Shown piece by piece: positions 1-8,520 of a DNA stretch of 45,874 nucleotides (positions are counted from its first letter, which is position 1; each line of letters starts with the position of its first letter). Location: contig JACZSY010000003.1 in assembly GCA_022573975.1 (NCBI GenBank), positions 1-45,874 of the forward strand, read 5' to 3'. The notes under the pieces were generated by a model, which was given only the letters and a program-made list of their open reading frames with translations, was not told the DNA's origin and did no database searches. The translations under genes were made by a program, and so were the position numbers. Source of the DNA: SAR324 cluster bacterium. Its GTDB lineage: Bacteria; SAR324; JACQKK01.

Positions 1-174
1 ATTTAATTTAAAATACTCCGTTTTTAGCAGAGCTGAGGGGATAGGCGTGTAAAATTTTGCATAAGATATTGGAATGAGCGTTTAAAATACTTGTTTTTCC
101 TCTAAAAAAGTTTGTTGAAATTTTTCAAAGTTTCCCCCCGGAGGGCCGCCGGAGGCCAATAAATCACACCCCTT
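1..174. other. Left-edge intergenic stretch, AT-rich, with dispersed repeat copy A
   Basis: No gene is supported here. The first 80 bases are AT-rich. Bases 81-156 form a repeat that recurs at 8521-8596. The stretch lies just downstream of the minus-strand acyltransferase stop codon. Confidence 0.6.
81..156. repeat. Dispersed intergenic repeat, copy A
   Basis: I count about 65 of 76 positions identical to 8521-8596, in the same orientation. Both copies carry TTTGTTGAAA, TTTCCCCCCG and a GGGCCGCCGGAGGC end. The repeat contains two inverted repeats (GAAA-TTTC type and CCGG-CCGG type). In copy A both stems are imperfect. Both copies lie shortly downstream of the 3' end of a minus-strand gene, so one reading is a terminator-like REP element. 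Confidence 0.75.
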
Positions 175-1662
175 TTAGTTTTGTGTACGGCTGCGTTTCG
201 CGGCCTGGGCCAGCTTGGCCAGTTCCACCTCCAGGTGGCGGCGCTTTTCGCGCATGTATTCCCGCAATTCCTTTTTGCGCAGGAAGACGAAGAACACGCG
301 GATGTTCTCCTGGATGCGGGTGCGTTCGCGCGACACGAATAGGGCCACCGCTCCGGCGACGGGCAGGGAAAGCAAATAGCCCAGCGCGGCCCATCCCCCG
401 GCCGCCTGCCAGACCCAGGCGGTCTGGCCGCCCCAGAACCCCCCGAAGAAGAGCATGCCCAGGGTAATGCGGGCGGTGTCATACTGGTAACGGCCCCGGG
501 CCAGCCGGGCGGCCAGCCAGCCGGTGAGCCAGTAGGGCAGGGCGCAGTTGAGGGCGCCCCACAGGGCCACGGGCACCATCACCAGCAACACCGACAGGGT
601 GCGCGCCACGAAACGCGCCACCACCATGGGGGTATAATTGAGCGTGAGGTGATAGTCCTTCACGCCGGTCTTGCGGCAAAGCCGCTCGAAGTGGTTGAGC
701 AGCAGCCGCACGCGCTCCACCTGGCCCGGGTGCTCCCGCCACAGCCTGAGGTGCGTTTCGTTCAGTTTTTTCAGGGTGCGGAAGCGCTGGCCCATGGTTC
801 GCTGGCGGATGCGGTTGCGGCGCAGGGCGAAGAAGCGCTCCAGCCGGCGCAGCAGGTCCAGGTCGCGCCAGCTTTCCGGGTTCAGCGTGACGGCTTCCAG
901 GCCGGCCTGAATCCGCCCGGTCAGCCGAATCACCGCCTCCTCCTCCGGTTCGCCCGGGGTGGATTCGTCCGGCGTGGACTCCACCGGCACCGGCTCGCCG
1001 AAGTTGACGAACACGCTGCTGCGGAAACGGCCCACCTCCGAAAAGTTCAACCCCACCGGCAGCACCAGGGGGGGACTGCCGCCGCGGGCCAGCGCGCCCA
1101 GGGCGATGCGGGCCGCGCCGGTCTTGAAGGTGCGCAGTTGGGAATCGGAATGGCTTTCTCCCTCGGGAAAAATCAGCAACACCTCCCCAGTGGCCAGGAA
1201 GTCGTAGCAGCGCTGGAAAGCATCCAGGTTTTTTCCCGTGGCCGGCTTGGTTGCCTCACCACCGGTAGCAGCCCCGCCGGTTTCCGCACCGCCGGATGCC
1301 GCACCGCTGGATGCCGCACCGCTGGTAGCAGCACCGCTGGCCGGAGGCTGGTCCTGGCGGCGGTAGATGGGAACGGCCTGCATGATGGCCAGCAGGGGAC
1401 GCAAGAGGGGGTTCTTGAACAGGCCGCTGCGGGCCAGCGGATGAAGGAGGCGTGGCGAAACCGCTTGCAGAATCACCGCGTCCACCAGGGCGTTGGGATG
1501 ATTGCCGCAGAGCACCACCGCGCCGGTGCGGGGCAGGCGCTCCAGGCCGAACACCTCGCAACGGCGGTAGAACACCCGCGTCACTATGCGGCAGAAGGCC
1601 CGGTACATCCCCTGCAGAGGGTGGATCGGTGGAATCGGTATTCGGCTTCGGATGTCCCCCAT
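175..1662 (-). CDS. PlsC-family glycerolipid acyltransferase with C-terminal membrane segments
   Basis: Probably transfers an acyl chain to a (lyso)glycerophospholipid at the inner membrane. With the start at 1662 the protein has 495 residues. The acyltransferase box NHPNALVD is at about 54-61 and the acceptor-phosphate box FPEGESH at about 165-171. Between them, at about 105-143, sits a low-complexity insert of Gly/Ala/Thr/Ser encoded by a 15-bp tandem repeat, which the family normally lacks. Two hydrophobic stretches follow at about 345-385 and 395-445, then a basic tail. The ORF track runs to 1770, but its first 36 residues look non-conserved, and ATG 1662 has a GGGGAG nine bases upstream, so I prefer it. 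ATG 1608 is also possible. It is larger than plain PlsC and resembles the two-part acyltransferase/GPAT-like proteins; the substrate is not determined. Confidence 0.85.
   Translation of the reverse strand: MGDIRSRIPIPPIHPLQGMYRAFCRIVTRVFYRRCEVFGLERLPRTGAVVLCGNHPNALVDAVILQAVSPRLLHPLARSGLFKNPLLRPLLAIMQAVPIYRRQDQPPASGAATSGAASSGAASGGAETGGAATGGEATKPATGKNLDAFQRCYDFLATGEVLLIFPEGESHSDSQLRTFKTGAARIALGALARGGSPPLVLPVGLNFSEVGRFRSSVFVNFGEPVPVESTPDESTPGEPEEEAVIRLTGRIQAGLEAVTLNPESWRDLDLLRRLERFFALRRNRIRQRTMGQRFRTLKKLNETHLRLWREHPGQVERVRLLLNHFERLCRKTGVKDYHLTLNYTPMVVARFVARTLSVLLVMVPVALWGALNCALPYWLTGWLAARLARGRYQYDTARITLGMLFFGGFWGGQTAWVWQAAGGWAALGYLLSLPVAGAVALFVSRERTRIQENIRVFFVFLRKKELREYMREKRRHLEVELAKLAQAAKRSRTQN
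1261..1335. repeat. 15-bp tandem repeat inside the acyltransferase gene, five copies
   Basis: Five degenerate copies related to GCACCGCTGGATGCC, in frame with the minus-strand gene. They encode a Gly/Ala/Ser/Thr-rich linker between the two catalytic boxes. A 15-bp period keeps the frame whenever copies are gained or lost. Confidence 0.8.
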
Positions 1663-2307
1663 CGGTCTCGGCTCCCCGGATCGGGTGGGTTGGCGTGTGC
1701 GAATTTCCCCCGGTAATTCCTTGCAATCCTTATCACGGAATGATGCAAAAAACATGGATGGAGGCAGCAAGGAGCCAGGGTATCCGCAAGATCGCCGTGT
1801 GCTTCCCGCAAGGCGTATTCAAAGCGGTTTCGGGTAATCCGGGGCGGCCTCGACCCCCCCGCGCTCCACGGTTTTTTAAAACAGCGCATGCGGAACGGGA
1901 GGGACTCCCTTCGCCATGTAATTGTAAACACAACGCTTTTCCCCTCTCCATCTGGGCTGTTTAAAATTACCGGGAGAGGGGAGGGAAGCCGAAGGCTGGA
2001 AGGGGTGAGGCTTCGAACGCCGGGCCGAAGGCTGGAAGGGGTGAGGCTTCGCCTGGCTCCATCGGTTGCCTTTGCGATGGCCCTGGCGGAAGGAGCGTGG
2101 CGAACGCATGCCGCAAGCTGCCGCAAAAGCTTTTTTTTCAGGGGGGCTGCCCCCTCAAGCTCGCGGCCCCTGAACCGCCGGGGCCATATGACCACAAGGC
2201 CTTTGGCCTGGGGTTGCCCTGCTTCCCCGCCCCCGGGATTGGACAGCACACGGAAAAAATCCCTAGACTGTAGGAAATCCTGTCCACTACAAGCGAGGAA
2301 ACACGCC
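1663..2307. other. Divergent intergenic region with a 28-bp direct repeat and GC hairpins
   Basis: This lies between the minus-strand acyltransferase start and the plus-strand AhpD-like gene. I see no credible gene: the long ORF-track reading frame here is an upstream extension without family similarity. It holds a perfect 28-bp direct repeat (1988-2015 and 2024-2051), an AGGGGG-GCTG-CCCCCT hairpin at about 2140-2155, and an AGGCC-TTT-GGCCT hairpin near 2200. No convincing promoter was found. Confidence 0.6.
1988..2051. repeat. Perfect 28-bp direct repeat, two copies
   Basis: GCCGAAGGCTGGAAGGGGTG followed by AGGCTTCG occurs at 1988-2015 and again at 2024-2051, with an 8-base spacer. Each copy begins CCGAAG and ends CTTCG, so it can also fold back on itself. 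Confidence 0.85.
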
Positions 2308-2919
2308 ATGCCGCGCGTACGAGAAATCGAAATCGAAGAGGTGCCCGAAGACACCCGGCCCATCTACCGGCGATTCGCAGCCGAATACGGACCGTTTCTG
2401 AACCAGGTCAAAATTTTCGCCCACCGGCCCGCGGCCCTGCGCCACATCATGGGCCTGCTGCTGGAGTTGGCCGAGGAGGAGATCCTGCCCAAACGCTACC
2501 TGGAAATCGTGCTGGTCACCGTTTCCAAGCTCAACGAATGCACCTACTGCGTGGCGCATCACGCGCCCCGGTTGGTGGAGCAGGGCCTGCCCCCGGAGTC
2601 CGCGGAGAACATCCTGGCCGGCACGGTGCCCGGCTTCGGCCCCGTGGACACGCTGGTGCGGGATTTCGCGGTGCAGGTGACCGAACAGCCGGGCCGCATG
2701 CGCGATAGCATGTTCGATGCGCTGAGGGAGCATTTCAGCGAGGAGCAGATCGTCGAGTTGACCCTGCGCACCGCCCTGTGCGGGTTTTTCAATCGCTTCA
2801 ACGACGCGCTGCAAATCGGCATCGAGGATGGGGTGATCGAGGACATGCTCTCCAAGGGCCTCTCCGGCGGCGAGATGAAAAAACACCACCCGGAGAACCT
2901 TGAGCCCGCGCCGGAATAA
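2308..2919 (+). CDS. AhpD-like / carboxymuconolactone decarboxylase-family protein
   Basis: 203 residues. Members are small alpha-helical proteins, many acting as thiol-dependent peroxidases or disulfide reductases. The diagnostic motif is visible at residues 77-85, ECTYCVAHH: a Glu before a CxxC pair and the following His of the AhpD active site. Helical hydrophobic segments surround it. ATG 2308 has GAGGAA seven bases upstream; the ORF track extends upstream to 1888 without similarity. It is monocistronic or leads the YchF-like gene 67 bases on. Both active-site positions are cysteine rather than selenocysteine, which matters because this genome makes selenoproteins. The physiological substrate is unknown. 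Confidence 0.85.
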   Translation: MPRVREIEIEEVPEDTRPIYRRFAAEYGPFLNQVKIFAHRPAALRHIMGLLLELAEEEILPKRYLEIVLVTVSKLNECTYCVAHHAPRLVEQGLPPESAENILAGTVPGFGPVDTLVRDFAVQVTEQPGRMRDSMFDALREHFSEEQIVELTLRTALCGFFNRFNDALQIGIEDGVIEDMLSKGLSGGEMKKHHPENLEPAPE

Positions 2920-2986
2920 CAGAACGCCGATCCATCAACCAGGGAAGGGGCCACGCCTTTGAAGGCACACCATTGAGACGGAACGC

Positions 2987-4057
2987 ATGAAAATAGGAAT
3001 CGTCGGATACCCGGGGGCGGGAAAGACCACCATCTTCAACGCGCTGACCGGGTTGCGCGCGGAAACCGGCCCCGGCGGACGCACCCGGGAAAACATGGGC
3101 GCCATCAAGGTGCCCGACCCCCGGGTGGATCTGCTGGCGGAGATGCATCGCTCCAGGAAAAAAGTCTACGCCGAAACGCTGTTCGTGGACGTGGGCGCCG
3201 CACCGGAAGGCGGCGCGGCGAAGGCCGGGCTTTCCCCGCAGGTGATCGGCGCCATGCAGGGTTGCGACGCCCTGGTGCTGGTGTTGCGCGCCTTCGAGAA
3301 CCCCGCGCTGGCCCAGCCCGCCGACCCCCTGCGCGACCTGCGCGACCTGGGCGCCGACCTGATCCTGGCCGACCTGGGGCCGCTGGAAAAACGGCTGGGA
3401 AAGCTCAGCAAAGAACCCGGCAAGCCCGGGGAAAAGGCCTTGCTGGAAAGATGCATCCCCCACCTGGAATCCGATGCTCCCCTCTCCACCCTGGGCCTGG
3501 ATGCGGCCGGACAGGCCCTGCTCAACGGGTTCGGGCTGCTTTCCACCAAGCCGGTGCTCTACCTGCTCAATCAGGCCGAAGAAGCCATCACCGCCGGGAT
3601 TCCGCCGGATCTGGCCGCGGCGATGAACACGGAGATGAACACGGCAGTGGAGGGCCGTTCCATGATGGCGATCAGCGCCCAGGTGGAAATGGACATCGCC
3701 GGGATGCCGCCCGGGGAGCAACCGGAGTTCCTGGAGGCCCTGGGGCTGGAAAGCTCCGCCCGGGACCGCTTCGTCCAGGCCGCCTACGGGCTGCTGGACC
3801 TGGTTGGTTTCCTCACCACCGGAGAGGACGAGTCCCGCGCCTGGCCCATCCGCCGGGGCACCCGCGCGGTCAAGGCGGCGGGCAAGGTTCATTCGGACAT
3901 CGAGCGTGGATTCATCCGGGCGGAAGTGATCGCCTACGATGCGTTGATCGCCCTGGGCGGGGAGAAGCAGGCCCGCGACGCCGGCAAGCTGCGGCTGGAG
4001 GGCAAGGAATATGTGGTCCAGGACGGCGACGTGATCAACTTCCGCTTCAATGTGTGA
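2987..4057 (+). CDS. YchF/OLA1-like P-loop NTPase with C-terminal TGS-type domain
   Basis: 356 residues, close to the 360-365 usual for YchF, a cytosolic, ribosome-associated ATPase of the Obg-related GTPases. The Walker A loop GYPGAGKTT is at 7-15, where classical YchF has PNVGKST. The nucleotide-base motif is NQAE rather than GTPase NKxD, agreeing with the relaxed specificity of the family. The last 90 residues match the YchF TGS region (TGEDESRAWPIRRG, EVIAYDAL, VVQDGDVINFRFNV). The switch region DVGAAP departs from the usual DIAGLV. It is therefore probably a divergent paralogue rather than the housekeeping ychF, and I give no symbol. The Shine-Dalgarno is weak. Confidence 0.8.
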   Translation: MKIGIVGYPGAGKTTIFNALTGLRAETGPGGRTRENMGAIKVPDPRVDLLAEMHRSRKKVYAETLFVDVGAAPEGGAAKAGLSPQVIGAMQGCDALVLVLRAFENPALAQPADPLRDLRDLGADLILADLGPLEKRLGKLSKEPGKPGEKALLERCIPHLESDAPLSTLGLDAAGQALLNGFGLLSTKPVLYLLNQAEEAITAGIPPDLAAAMNTEMNTAVEGRSMMAISAQVEMDIAGMPPGEQPEFLEALGLESSARDRFVQAAYGLLDLVGFLTTGEDESRAWPIRRGTRAVKAAGKVHSDIERGFIRAEVIAYDALIALGGEKQARDAGKLRLEGKEYVVQDGDVINFRFNV

Positions 4058-4113
4058 CGGAAACATCCACCAATCTTTCCATCCTCCCCACCATCCCCAA
4101 CCGGAGCACGGCC

Positions 4114-5094
4114 ATGATCCATACCCCCCTGTGCGATTTGCTGGAAATCCGTCATCCCGTCGTGTTGGGCGGAATGGCCAGCGGCACCTCCGTGCCGTTG
4201 GTGGCGGCCGTTTCCAACGCGGGTGGGTTGGGCACCCTGGGCGTCTCGACAATTCCTCCCGGGGATTTGCCGGGCATCATGGCCGCCATCCGCGAGGGCA
4301 CCGGGAAACCCTTCGGGGTGAACTTCCTGCTCTTCATGGTAACCGGGGAGGGATTCGCCGCGGCCCTGGAGGCGGCGCCCCCGATCATGGCCTTCGCCTG
4401 GCCCCGCGCGGAACAGGATTTGGCCGATTACTTCGATCGTTCCCGGGAGGCGGGCTGCAAGGTGATGTTCTCGGCCGGCAGCGTCCCCGGCGCGCTGCGC
4501 GCGAAAGCGGCCGGCGCGGACGTGATCGTGGCCCAGGGCACCGATGGCGGGGGGCATGTGGGGTGGATGGCCAGCATGGCCCTGCTGCCCATGGTGGTGG
4601 ACGCCGTGGCGCCCACTCCGGTGCTGGCCGCCGGGGGCTTCGCCGACGGGCGCGGGCTGGCGGCGGCGCTGGCCTTGGGGGCGCAGGGCGTGTTGCTGGG
4701 CACGCGCTTCCTGGCCACGGTGGAATCGCCGCTGCACCAAAACATGAAACAGGCCATCGTCGACAGCGACGGGCACGACACGGTGCTCACTGAAATTCCG
4801 GACCTGGCCCGCGACAGGGTCTGGCCCGGCGCCATGGCCCGCGCCAGGCGCAACGCCTTCATCGCGCGCTGGGCCGGGCGCGAATGGGATCTGCGCGCCA
4901 ACCAGGCCGAAGCCGCCGCCGGTCTTCTGCGCGCCGCCGAAGAGGGCGACGTGGACAACGCCTCGCTTCCGTACGGGCAGGACGCGGGGCTGATCCATGA
5001 CATTCCGCCCGCGGGCGATATTGTGACCCGCATCGTGGAAGAGGCGGAAGAAGTGCTCTCCAAGAGGCTGCCCGGGTTCGTCCGCAACGGCTGA
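4114..5094 (+). CDS. Nitronate monooxygenase-family FMN protein
   Basis: 326 residues. FMN-dependent TIM-barrel enzymes of this family oxidise alkyl nitronates or act as FabK-like enoyl-ACP reductases. Seen here: FGVNFLL at about 67-73, the phosphate/FMN loop motif QGTDGGGHVG at 141-150 with the conserved His, and AAGGFADGRG plus GAQGVLLGTRFLAT for the FMN phosphate loop in the last third. ATG 4114 has GGAG eight bases upstream. The ORF track runs far upstream through the YchF-like gene, which is a shadow. It follows that gene by 56 bases and could be co-transcribed. Sequence alone does not separate nitronate oxidation from the FabK activity; the His-containing QGTDGGGHVG favours the former. 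Confidence 0.87.
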   Translation: MIHTPLCDLLEIRHPVVLGGMASGTSVPLVAAVSNAGGLGTLGVSTIPPGDLPGIMAAIREGTGKPFGVNFLLFMVTGEGFAAALEAAPPIMAFAWPRAEQDLADYFDRSREAGCKVMFSAGSVPGALRAKAAGADVIVAQGTDGGGHVGWMASMALLPMVVDAVAPTPVLAAGGFADGRGLAAALALGAQGVLLGTRFLATVESPLHQNMKQAIVDSDGHDTVLTEIPDLARDRVWPGAMARARRNAFIARWAGREWDLRANQAEAAAGLLRAAEEGDVDNASLPYGQDAGLIHDIPPAGDIVTRIVEEAEEVLSKRLPGFVRNG

Positions 5095-5243
5095 GGCTTT
5101 TTTTCCGGGGCAAGAGGAAAAGAGGTTGAGGCCGCCCCGGCCTGGAATGCTCACATGGACTCGTGCAACGCCTTTCCCATTGCCGCGGGGAACTGTGGGC
5201 GGGTTGACAGGGCCCTTATCGTTCAAAACCTGTGGGAGAAATC

Positions 5244-6518
5244 GTGGAGAAGGCAGCAGGGAAGACGGAACCGCCGGGGCGGTTGCAGGGCGTGGCCCTC
5301 ACCGTTTTGATGTGCGCGGCCCTCGCCTTTGGGCTGCTCGGCTTTTCCACGCTTCCGGCGCTGTTGCCGGTGTTGATGAGCGAATGGGCCATCAGCGGGA
5401 CGGAGGCCGGGTGGGTGGCCAGCCTGATCTTCGCCGGGTACATGCTGGCCGTTCCCATCCTGCTGCCCATGACGGACCGGGTGGACGCCCGCGCGGTGTT
5501 CCTGGCCGGGGCCGTCGTGTCCTCGCTGTCCCTGGTGGGGTTCGGGATGTTCGCCGGGGGTTTCTGGAGCGGCCTGTTCTTCCGGGTGACGCTGGGCGTC
5601 GGCTTCGCGGGCGTCTACATGCCCGGCCTGAAGGTGCTGACAGACCGGCTGGACACGAAAAATCCCTCTCGCGGCATCGCTTTTTACACCTCCAGCTACC
5701 TGATCGGCGCCGCGTTGTCCTACTACCTGGCGGGCCGCATCGACGCCACGCTGGGGTGGCGCTGGGCCTTCGCCCTGATGGCGCTGGGGCCGCTGGTCTC
5801 GTTGCTGCTGGTGTGGTGGGGCACCGCGCCGGTTATCCCAAAAGCAGCCTCCAAGCCGCCGGGCGCCCCCTTCCGGCTGTTGCCGGACTTCCGGCCCGTG
5901 CTGAAAAACCGGCAGGCGTTAGGTTACATGGGGGCCTATGCCATGCACAGTTGGGAGCTCTTCGCCTCCCAGTCGTGGGTCATCGCCTTCCTCACCTTTT
6001 CCGCCGGCCTGCGCCCGGAGGCCACGGCGGGTTGGAACCTCACCGCCATCGGCTCGCTGATCACGCTGACCGCCCTGCCCGCCAGCATCCTGGGCAACGA
6101 GTTGGCCCTGCGCATCGGGCGCCGCCGCACGGTGACCATCATCATGTGGGTCTCGGCGGCCCTGGGGTGTTCCATCGGCTTCCTGGCGGATCGGCCCTTC
6201 CCCATCGTGGTGGCCCTCTGCGTGGCCTACGGCCTCACCACCACCGCCGAATCGGCCACCGTCACCGCCGGCGCGGTGATGTCCGCCACGCCCGAAACCC
6301 GGGGCGCGCTGATGGCGCTGCATTCCTTCATCGGCTTCGGCGGGGGGTTCATGGGGCCGGTGATCTTCGGGCTGGCCCTGGACCTGGCCGGGGGCCGGGA
6401 GACCGGGGCGGGCTGGCAGGCCGCCTTCATCACCGCCGGGGCCGCCGCCGCCCTGGGGCCGCTCTTCCTCTGGTGGCTGGGGGGGAAGAACGCAGGGGAA
6501 GTCCCGCAAAAGCAATAA
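5244..6518 (+). CDS. Major facilitator superfamily transporter
   Basis: About 424 residues with roughly twelve hydrophobic segments in two halves separated by a short loop near 195-215. The MFS motif region between helices 2 and 3 reads MTDRVDARAVF. This is an inner-membrane secondary transporter; the substrate is not predictable. Two GTG starts compete. I prefer GTG 5244 because GGGAGA lies about five bases upstream; GTG 5232 has no ribosome binding site. The 137-base gap before it contains a CCGGGGC/GCCCCGG inverted repeat with a long loop. Confidence 0.85.
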   Translation: MEKAAGKTEPPGRLQGVALTVLMCAALAFGLLGFSTLPALLPVLMSEWAISGTEAGWVASLIFAGYMLAVPILLPMTDRVDARAVFLAGAVVSSLSLVGFGMFAGGFWSGLFFRVTLGVGFAGVYMPGLKVLTDRLDTKNPSRGIAFYTSSYLIGAALSYYLAGRIDATLGWRWAFALMALGPLVSLLLVWWGTAPVIPKAASKPPGAPFRLLPDFRPVLKNRQALGYMGAYAMHSWELFASQSWVIAFLTFSAGLRPEATAGWNLTAIGSLITLTALPASILGNELALRIGRRRTVTIIMWVSAALGCSIGFLADRPFPIVVALCVAYGLTTTAESATVTAGAVMSATPETRGALMALHSFIGFGGGFMGPVIFGLALDLAGGRETGAGWQAAFITAGAAAALGPLFLWWLGGKNAGEVPQKQ

Positions 6519-6520
6519 TG

Positions 6521-6537
6521 GCCCGGCAGCCGGGTTT
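6521..6537 (+). terminator. Possible weak terminator after the MFS gene
   Basis: CCCGG-CAG-CCGGG hairpin two bases after the MFS stop codon, followed by only three T residues. The stem is good but the U tract is poor, so termination would be partial. Confidence 0.35.
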
Positions 6538-6563
6538 CAAGCGGACAGCCGGTTCCTTCCAAT

Positions 6564-6592
6564 TTGATTTGACGGCATAAAATAAATATAAA
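6564..6592 (+). promoter_or_regulatory. Predicted sigma-70 promoter for the DUF898-ridA pair
   Basis: TTGATT, a 17-base spacer and TATAAA, in an AT-rich island inside GC-rich DNA, about 130 bases before the DUF898 start. Fit to consensus and spacing are good; there is no experimental support. Confidence 0.55.
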
Positions 6593-6720
6593 GAAGACCA
6601 TTCCCTCCGTTCGTCTCTCTCCGGGCTTGAGGGCTGTGCCCGGTGCGTCAGGGCTGGATATGTTGGGGGCCCTGGCTGGGATTTTCCCTCGGCGGACAAG
6701 GGCTTGCGAGAGAAGGCGCC

Positions 6721-7887
6721 ATGACCGAACCCACCCTTCCCCCCCCAAATGGTTCCGGCTCATCGATATTTTCACCGCTTCCCACCATCGGGCGATTTGA
6801 GCACCATGGCCGGGTGGGGGAGTTGTTTCCCATCACCCTGGCCAATTTGTTCTATAAGGCGATCACCCTTGGGATTTACCATTTCTGGGGCAAGACCCGG
6901 GTGCGCCGCTACCTGTGGGGCCGCACCTCGTTCGAGGGGGACGCCCTGGAATACACCGGAGAGGGCATCGAACTGTTCAAGGGGTTGCTTTTCAGCCTGA
7001 AATGGTTGCTCCCCCCGATCCTCTTCTTTGTTATGATTATTGTTTTCTTCATAATTGGACTGGTTTCCAAAGATTCTTCACTCCTCCCATTCATTTTCGT
7101 CTTGTTCATCTATGGCTATGTGATTTTTTTGATGGGATATGGGCGTTACAGCGCCAGGAAATACATGTTCGGCCACACCCGGTGGCGGGGCATCCGGCTG
7201 GGCCTTTCCGGTTCGGCCAAGGATCATGCCCTGAAGGGCTTGCGATACACCTTCCTCACCGCTATAACGCTTGGCATCTACACGCCCTTCATGCGCAACC
7301 ATCTGGCCGCCAATTTCATCAATCACACCTGGATCGGCGACAGGAAATTGCATTATCCCACGGGCAAGGGGATAGCGGTGGGTTTCGTCGGCCGATTTTG
7401 GGGCATGGTGGCCATGGGCGCGGCCTATACCTTCATCAGGGATTTGGCATACCAAAAAACGGTTCAGGGCCTCGCGGACTATTTTATCCGCACGATGGAC
7501 GCCTCGGACAAGAGCATCATTTTCATGTTCCAGGCCTTGGTCATTTTCCTCGCCGCACTCTATTATATTCCCTTCGCCATGATCTGGTTCTGGTACCGCG
7601 CCGGTGAGATACGCATTTTCATCGACAACACCGAAATTGAAGGCGCCCACCTGCAAACGAACTTCGATACCGGTCCGTTCGTCTGGCTGCGCATCACCAA
7701 CATCGCCGCGGTGCTGGTAACCCTCGGGCTGGCTTTTCCCTGGGCGGCGGTGCGCACGGCGCGGTTCTTTTCAAACCACATCAGGATTGTTGGAACCCTC
7801 GACCTGTCTTCAATCGGCCAGAGTTCCGAGGAGGTGCTGCGGGAAGGCGAAGGGTTGGCCGAGGTGTTTGACCTTGGAATCATCTAA
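6721..7887 (+). CDS. DUF898 (YjgN-like) multi-pass membrane protein
   Basis: 388 residues, like E. coli YjgN (about 398). The family signature is present: repeats of a short module with LANLFYKAITLGIYHFWGK near 40-60, TFLTAITLGIYTPFMRN near 180 and a third version LVTLGLAFPWAAVRTARF near 340, each followed by a membrane helix pair. Function is unknown across the family. ATG 6721 has GAGAGAAGG just upstream; the ORF-track start at 6643 lies in the leader. Only 17 bases separate it from ridA, and a good promoter lies upstream of the pair, so they are probably one transcript. Confidence 0.85.
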   Translation: MTEPTLPPPNGSGSSIFSPLPTIGRFEHHGRVGELFPITLANLFYKAITLGIYHFWGKTRVRRYLWGRTSFEGDALEYTGEGIELFKGLLFSLKWLLPPILFFVMIIVFFIIGLVSKDSSLLPFIFVLFIYGYVIFLMGYGRYSARKYMFGHTRWRGIRLGLSGSAKDHALKGLRYTFLTAITLGIYTPFMRNHLAANFINHTWIGDRKLHYPTGKGIAVGFVGRFWGMVAMGAAYTFIRDLAYQKTVQGLADYFIRTMDASDKSIIFMFQALVIFLAALYYIPFAMIWFWYRAGEIRIFIDNTEIEGAHLQTNFDTGPFVWLRITNIAAVLVTLGLAFPWAAVRTARFFSNHIRIVGTLDLSSIGQSSEEVLREGEGLAEVFDLGII

Positions 7888-7904
7888 ACAAAAGAAAGGC
7901 CGCC

Positions 7905-8366
7905 ATGAGCGTCGAAGATCGTCTCAACGAACTGGGCATCACCCTGCCCGCCATTCCCGAACCGGTGGGCAATTACGTGGCCGCCGTGCGGACGGGCAAT
8001 CTGCTCTATCTGGGAGGCCAGGGGAGCGTGAACGCGGAGGGCGTCTACTTCTCCGGCAAGGTGGGGGCGGATTTCACGGTGGACGAGGCCTACCGGCACG
8101 CGCGCGCCATCGCCCTGCAACAGGTGGCCGTGATGAAGTCCGTGCTGGGAAGCCTGGAGCGGGTCAACCGTATCGTCAAGGTATTGGGCATGGTCAATGC
8201 CGGCCCCGATTTCACCCAGCACCCCCAGGTGATCAACGGGTTTTCGGACACGCTGGTGGAAATCTTCGGTGAAAAGGGCCGCCATGCCCGCTCGGCGGTG
8301 GGGATGGGTTCCCTGCCCATGAACATTCCGGTGGAAGTCGAATTGATCGTGGAAGTGACGGACTGA
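7905..8366 (+). CDS. RidA/YjgF/YER057c-family protein
   Basis: 153 residues. RidA proteins are small trimers; the archetype hydrolyses reactive enamine/imine intermediates made by PLP enzymes. The C-terminal signature GRHARSAVGMGSLPMNIPVEVE holds the conserved Arg that binds the substrate carboxylate. The slightly long N-terminus and the HPQVINGFSDTLVEIFGEKG block resemble the second RidA subfamily (YoaB/TdcF-like homologues with about 150 residues) more than canonical RidA. The archetypal activity is therefore not assured. ATG 7905 follows AAAGAAAGG. Confidence 0.87.
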   Translation: MSVEDRLNELGITLPAIPEPVGNYVAAVRTGNLLYLGGQGSVNAEGVYFSGKVGADFTVDEAYRHARAIALQQVAVMKSVLGSLERVNRIVKVLGMVNAGPDFTQHPQVINGFSDTLVEIFGEKGRHARSAVGMGSLPMNIPVEVELIVEVTD

Positions 8367-8460
8367 ACGTCCCGGCCCCGGCCGTGGGGCGCCCTACCCA
8401 GGCCCGGCCGGCGGCCATGCGATCACAGGCCTTTTATCAGGCATTTGACCAACCCAATGC

Positions 8461-8511
8461 GTGGGGGATTTCATCCCCCACACCCCCAGACCATTTTTTT
8501 GGAAAAAATGG
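8461..8511 (+). terminator. Double hairpin, probable terminator region for ridA
   Basis: GTGGGGGAT-TTC-ATCCCCCAC is a perfect 9-bp stem with a 3-base loop, followed after 12 bases by a run of seven T. That run is itself the left arm of CCATTTTTT-TGG-AAAAAATGG. A strong stem with a downstream T tract suggests termination, although the T run is not immediately adjacent. Confidence 0.5.
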
Positions 8512-8520
8512 ATTAAAACT

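Noticed and set aside
1888-2307. N-terminal extension of the AhpD-like protein (ORF track start 1888)
   Set aside because: It runs through the 28-bp direct repeats and has no family similarity; ATG 2308 has a good ribosome binding site and the correct length.
5105-5140. Terminator for the nitronate monooxygenase gene (CCGGGGC/GCCCCGG)
   Set aside because: Loop of 22 bases and the T run lies before rather than after the stem on the plus strand.
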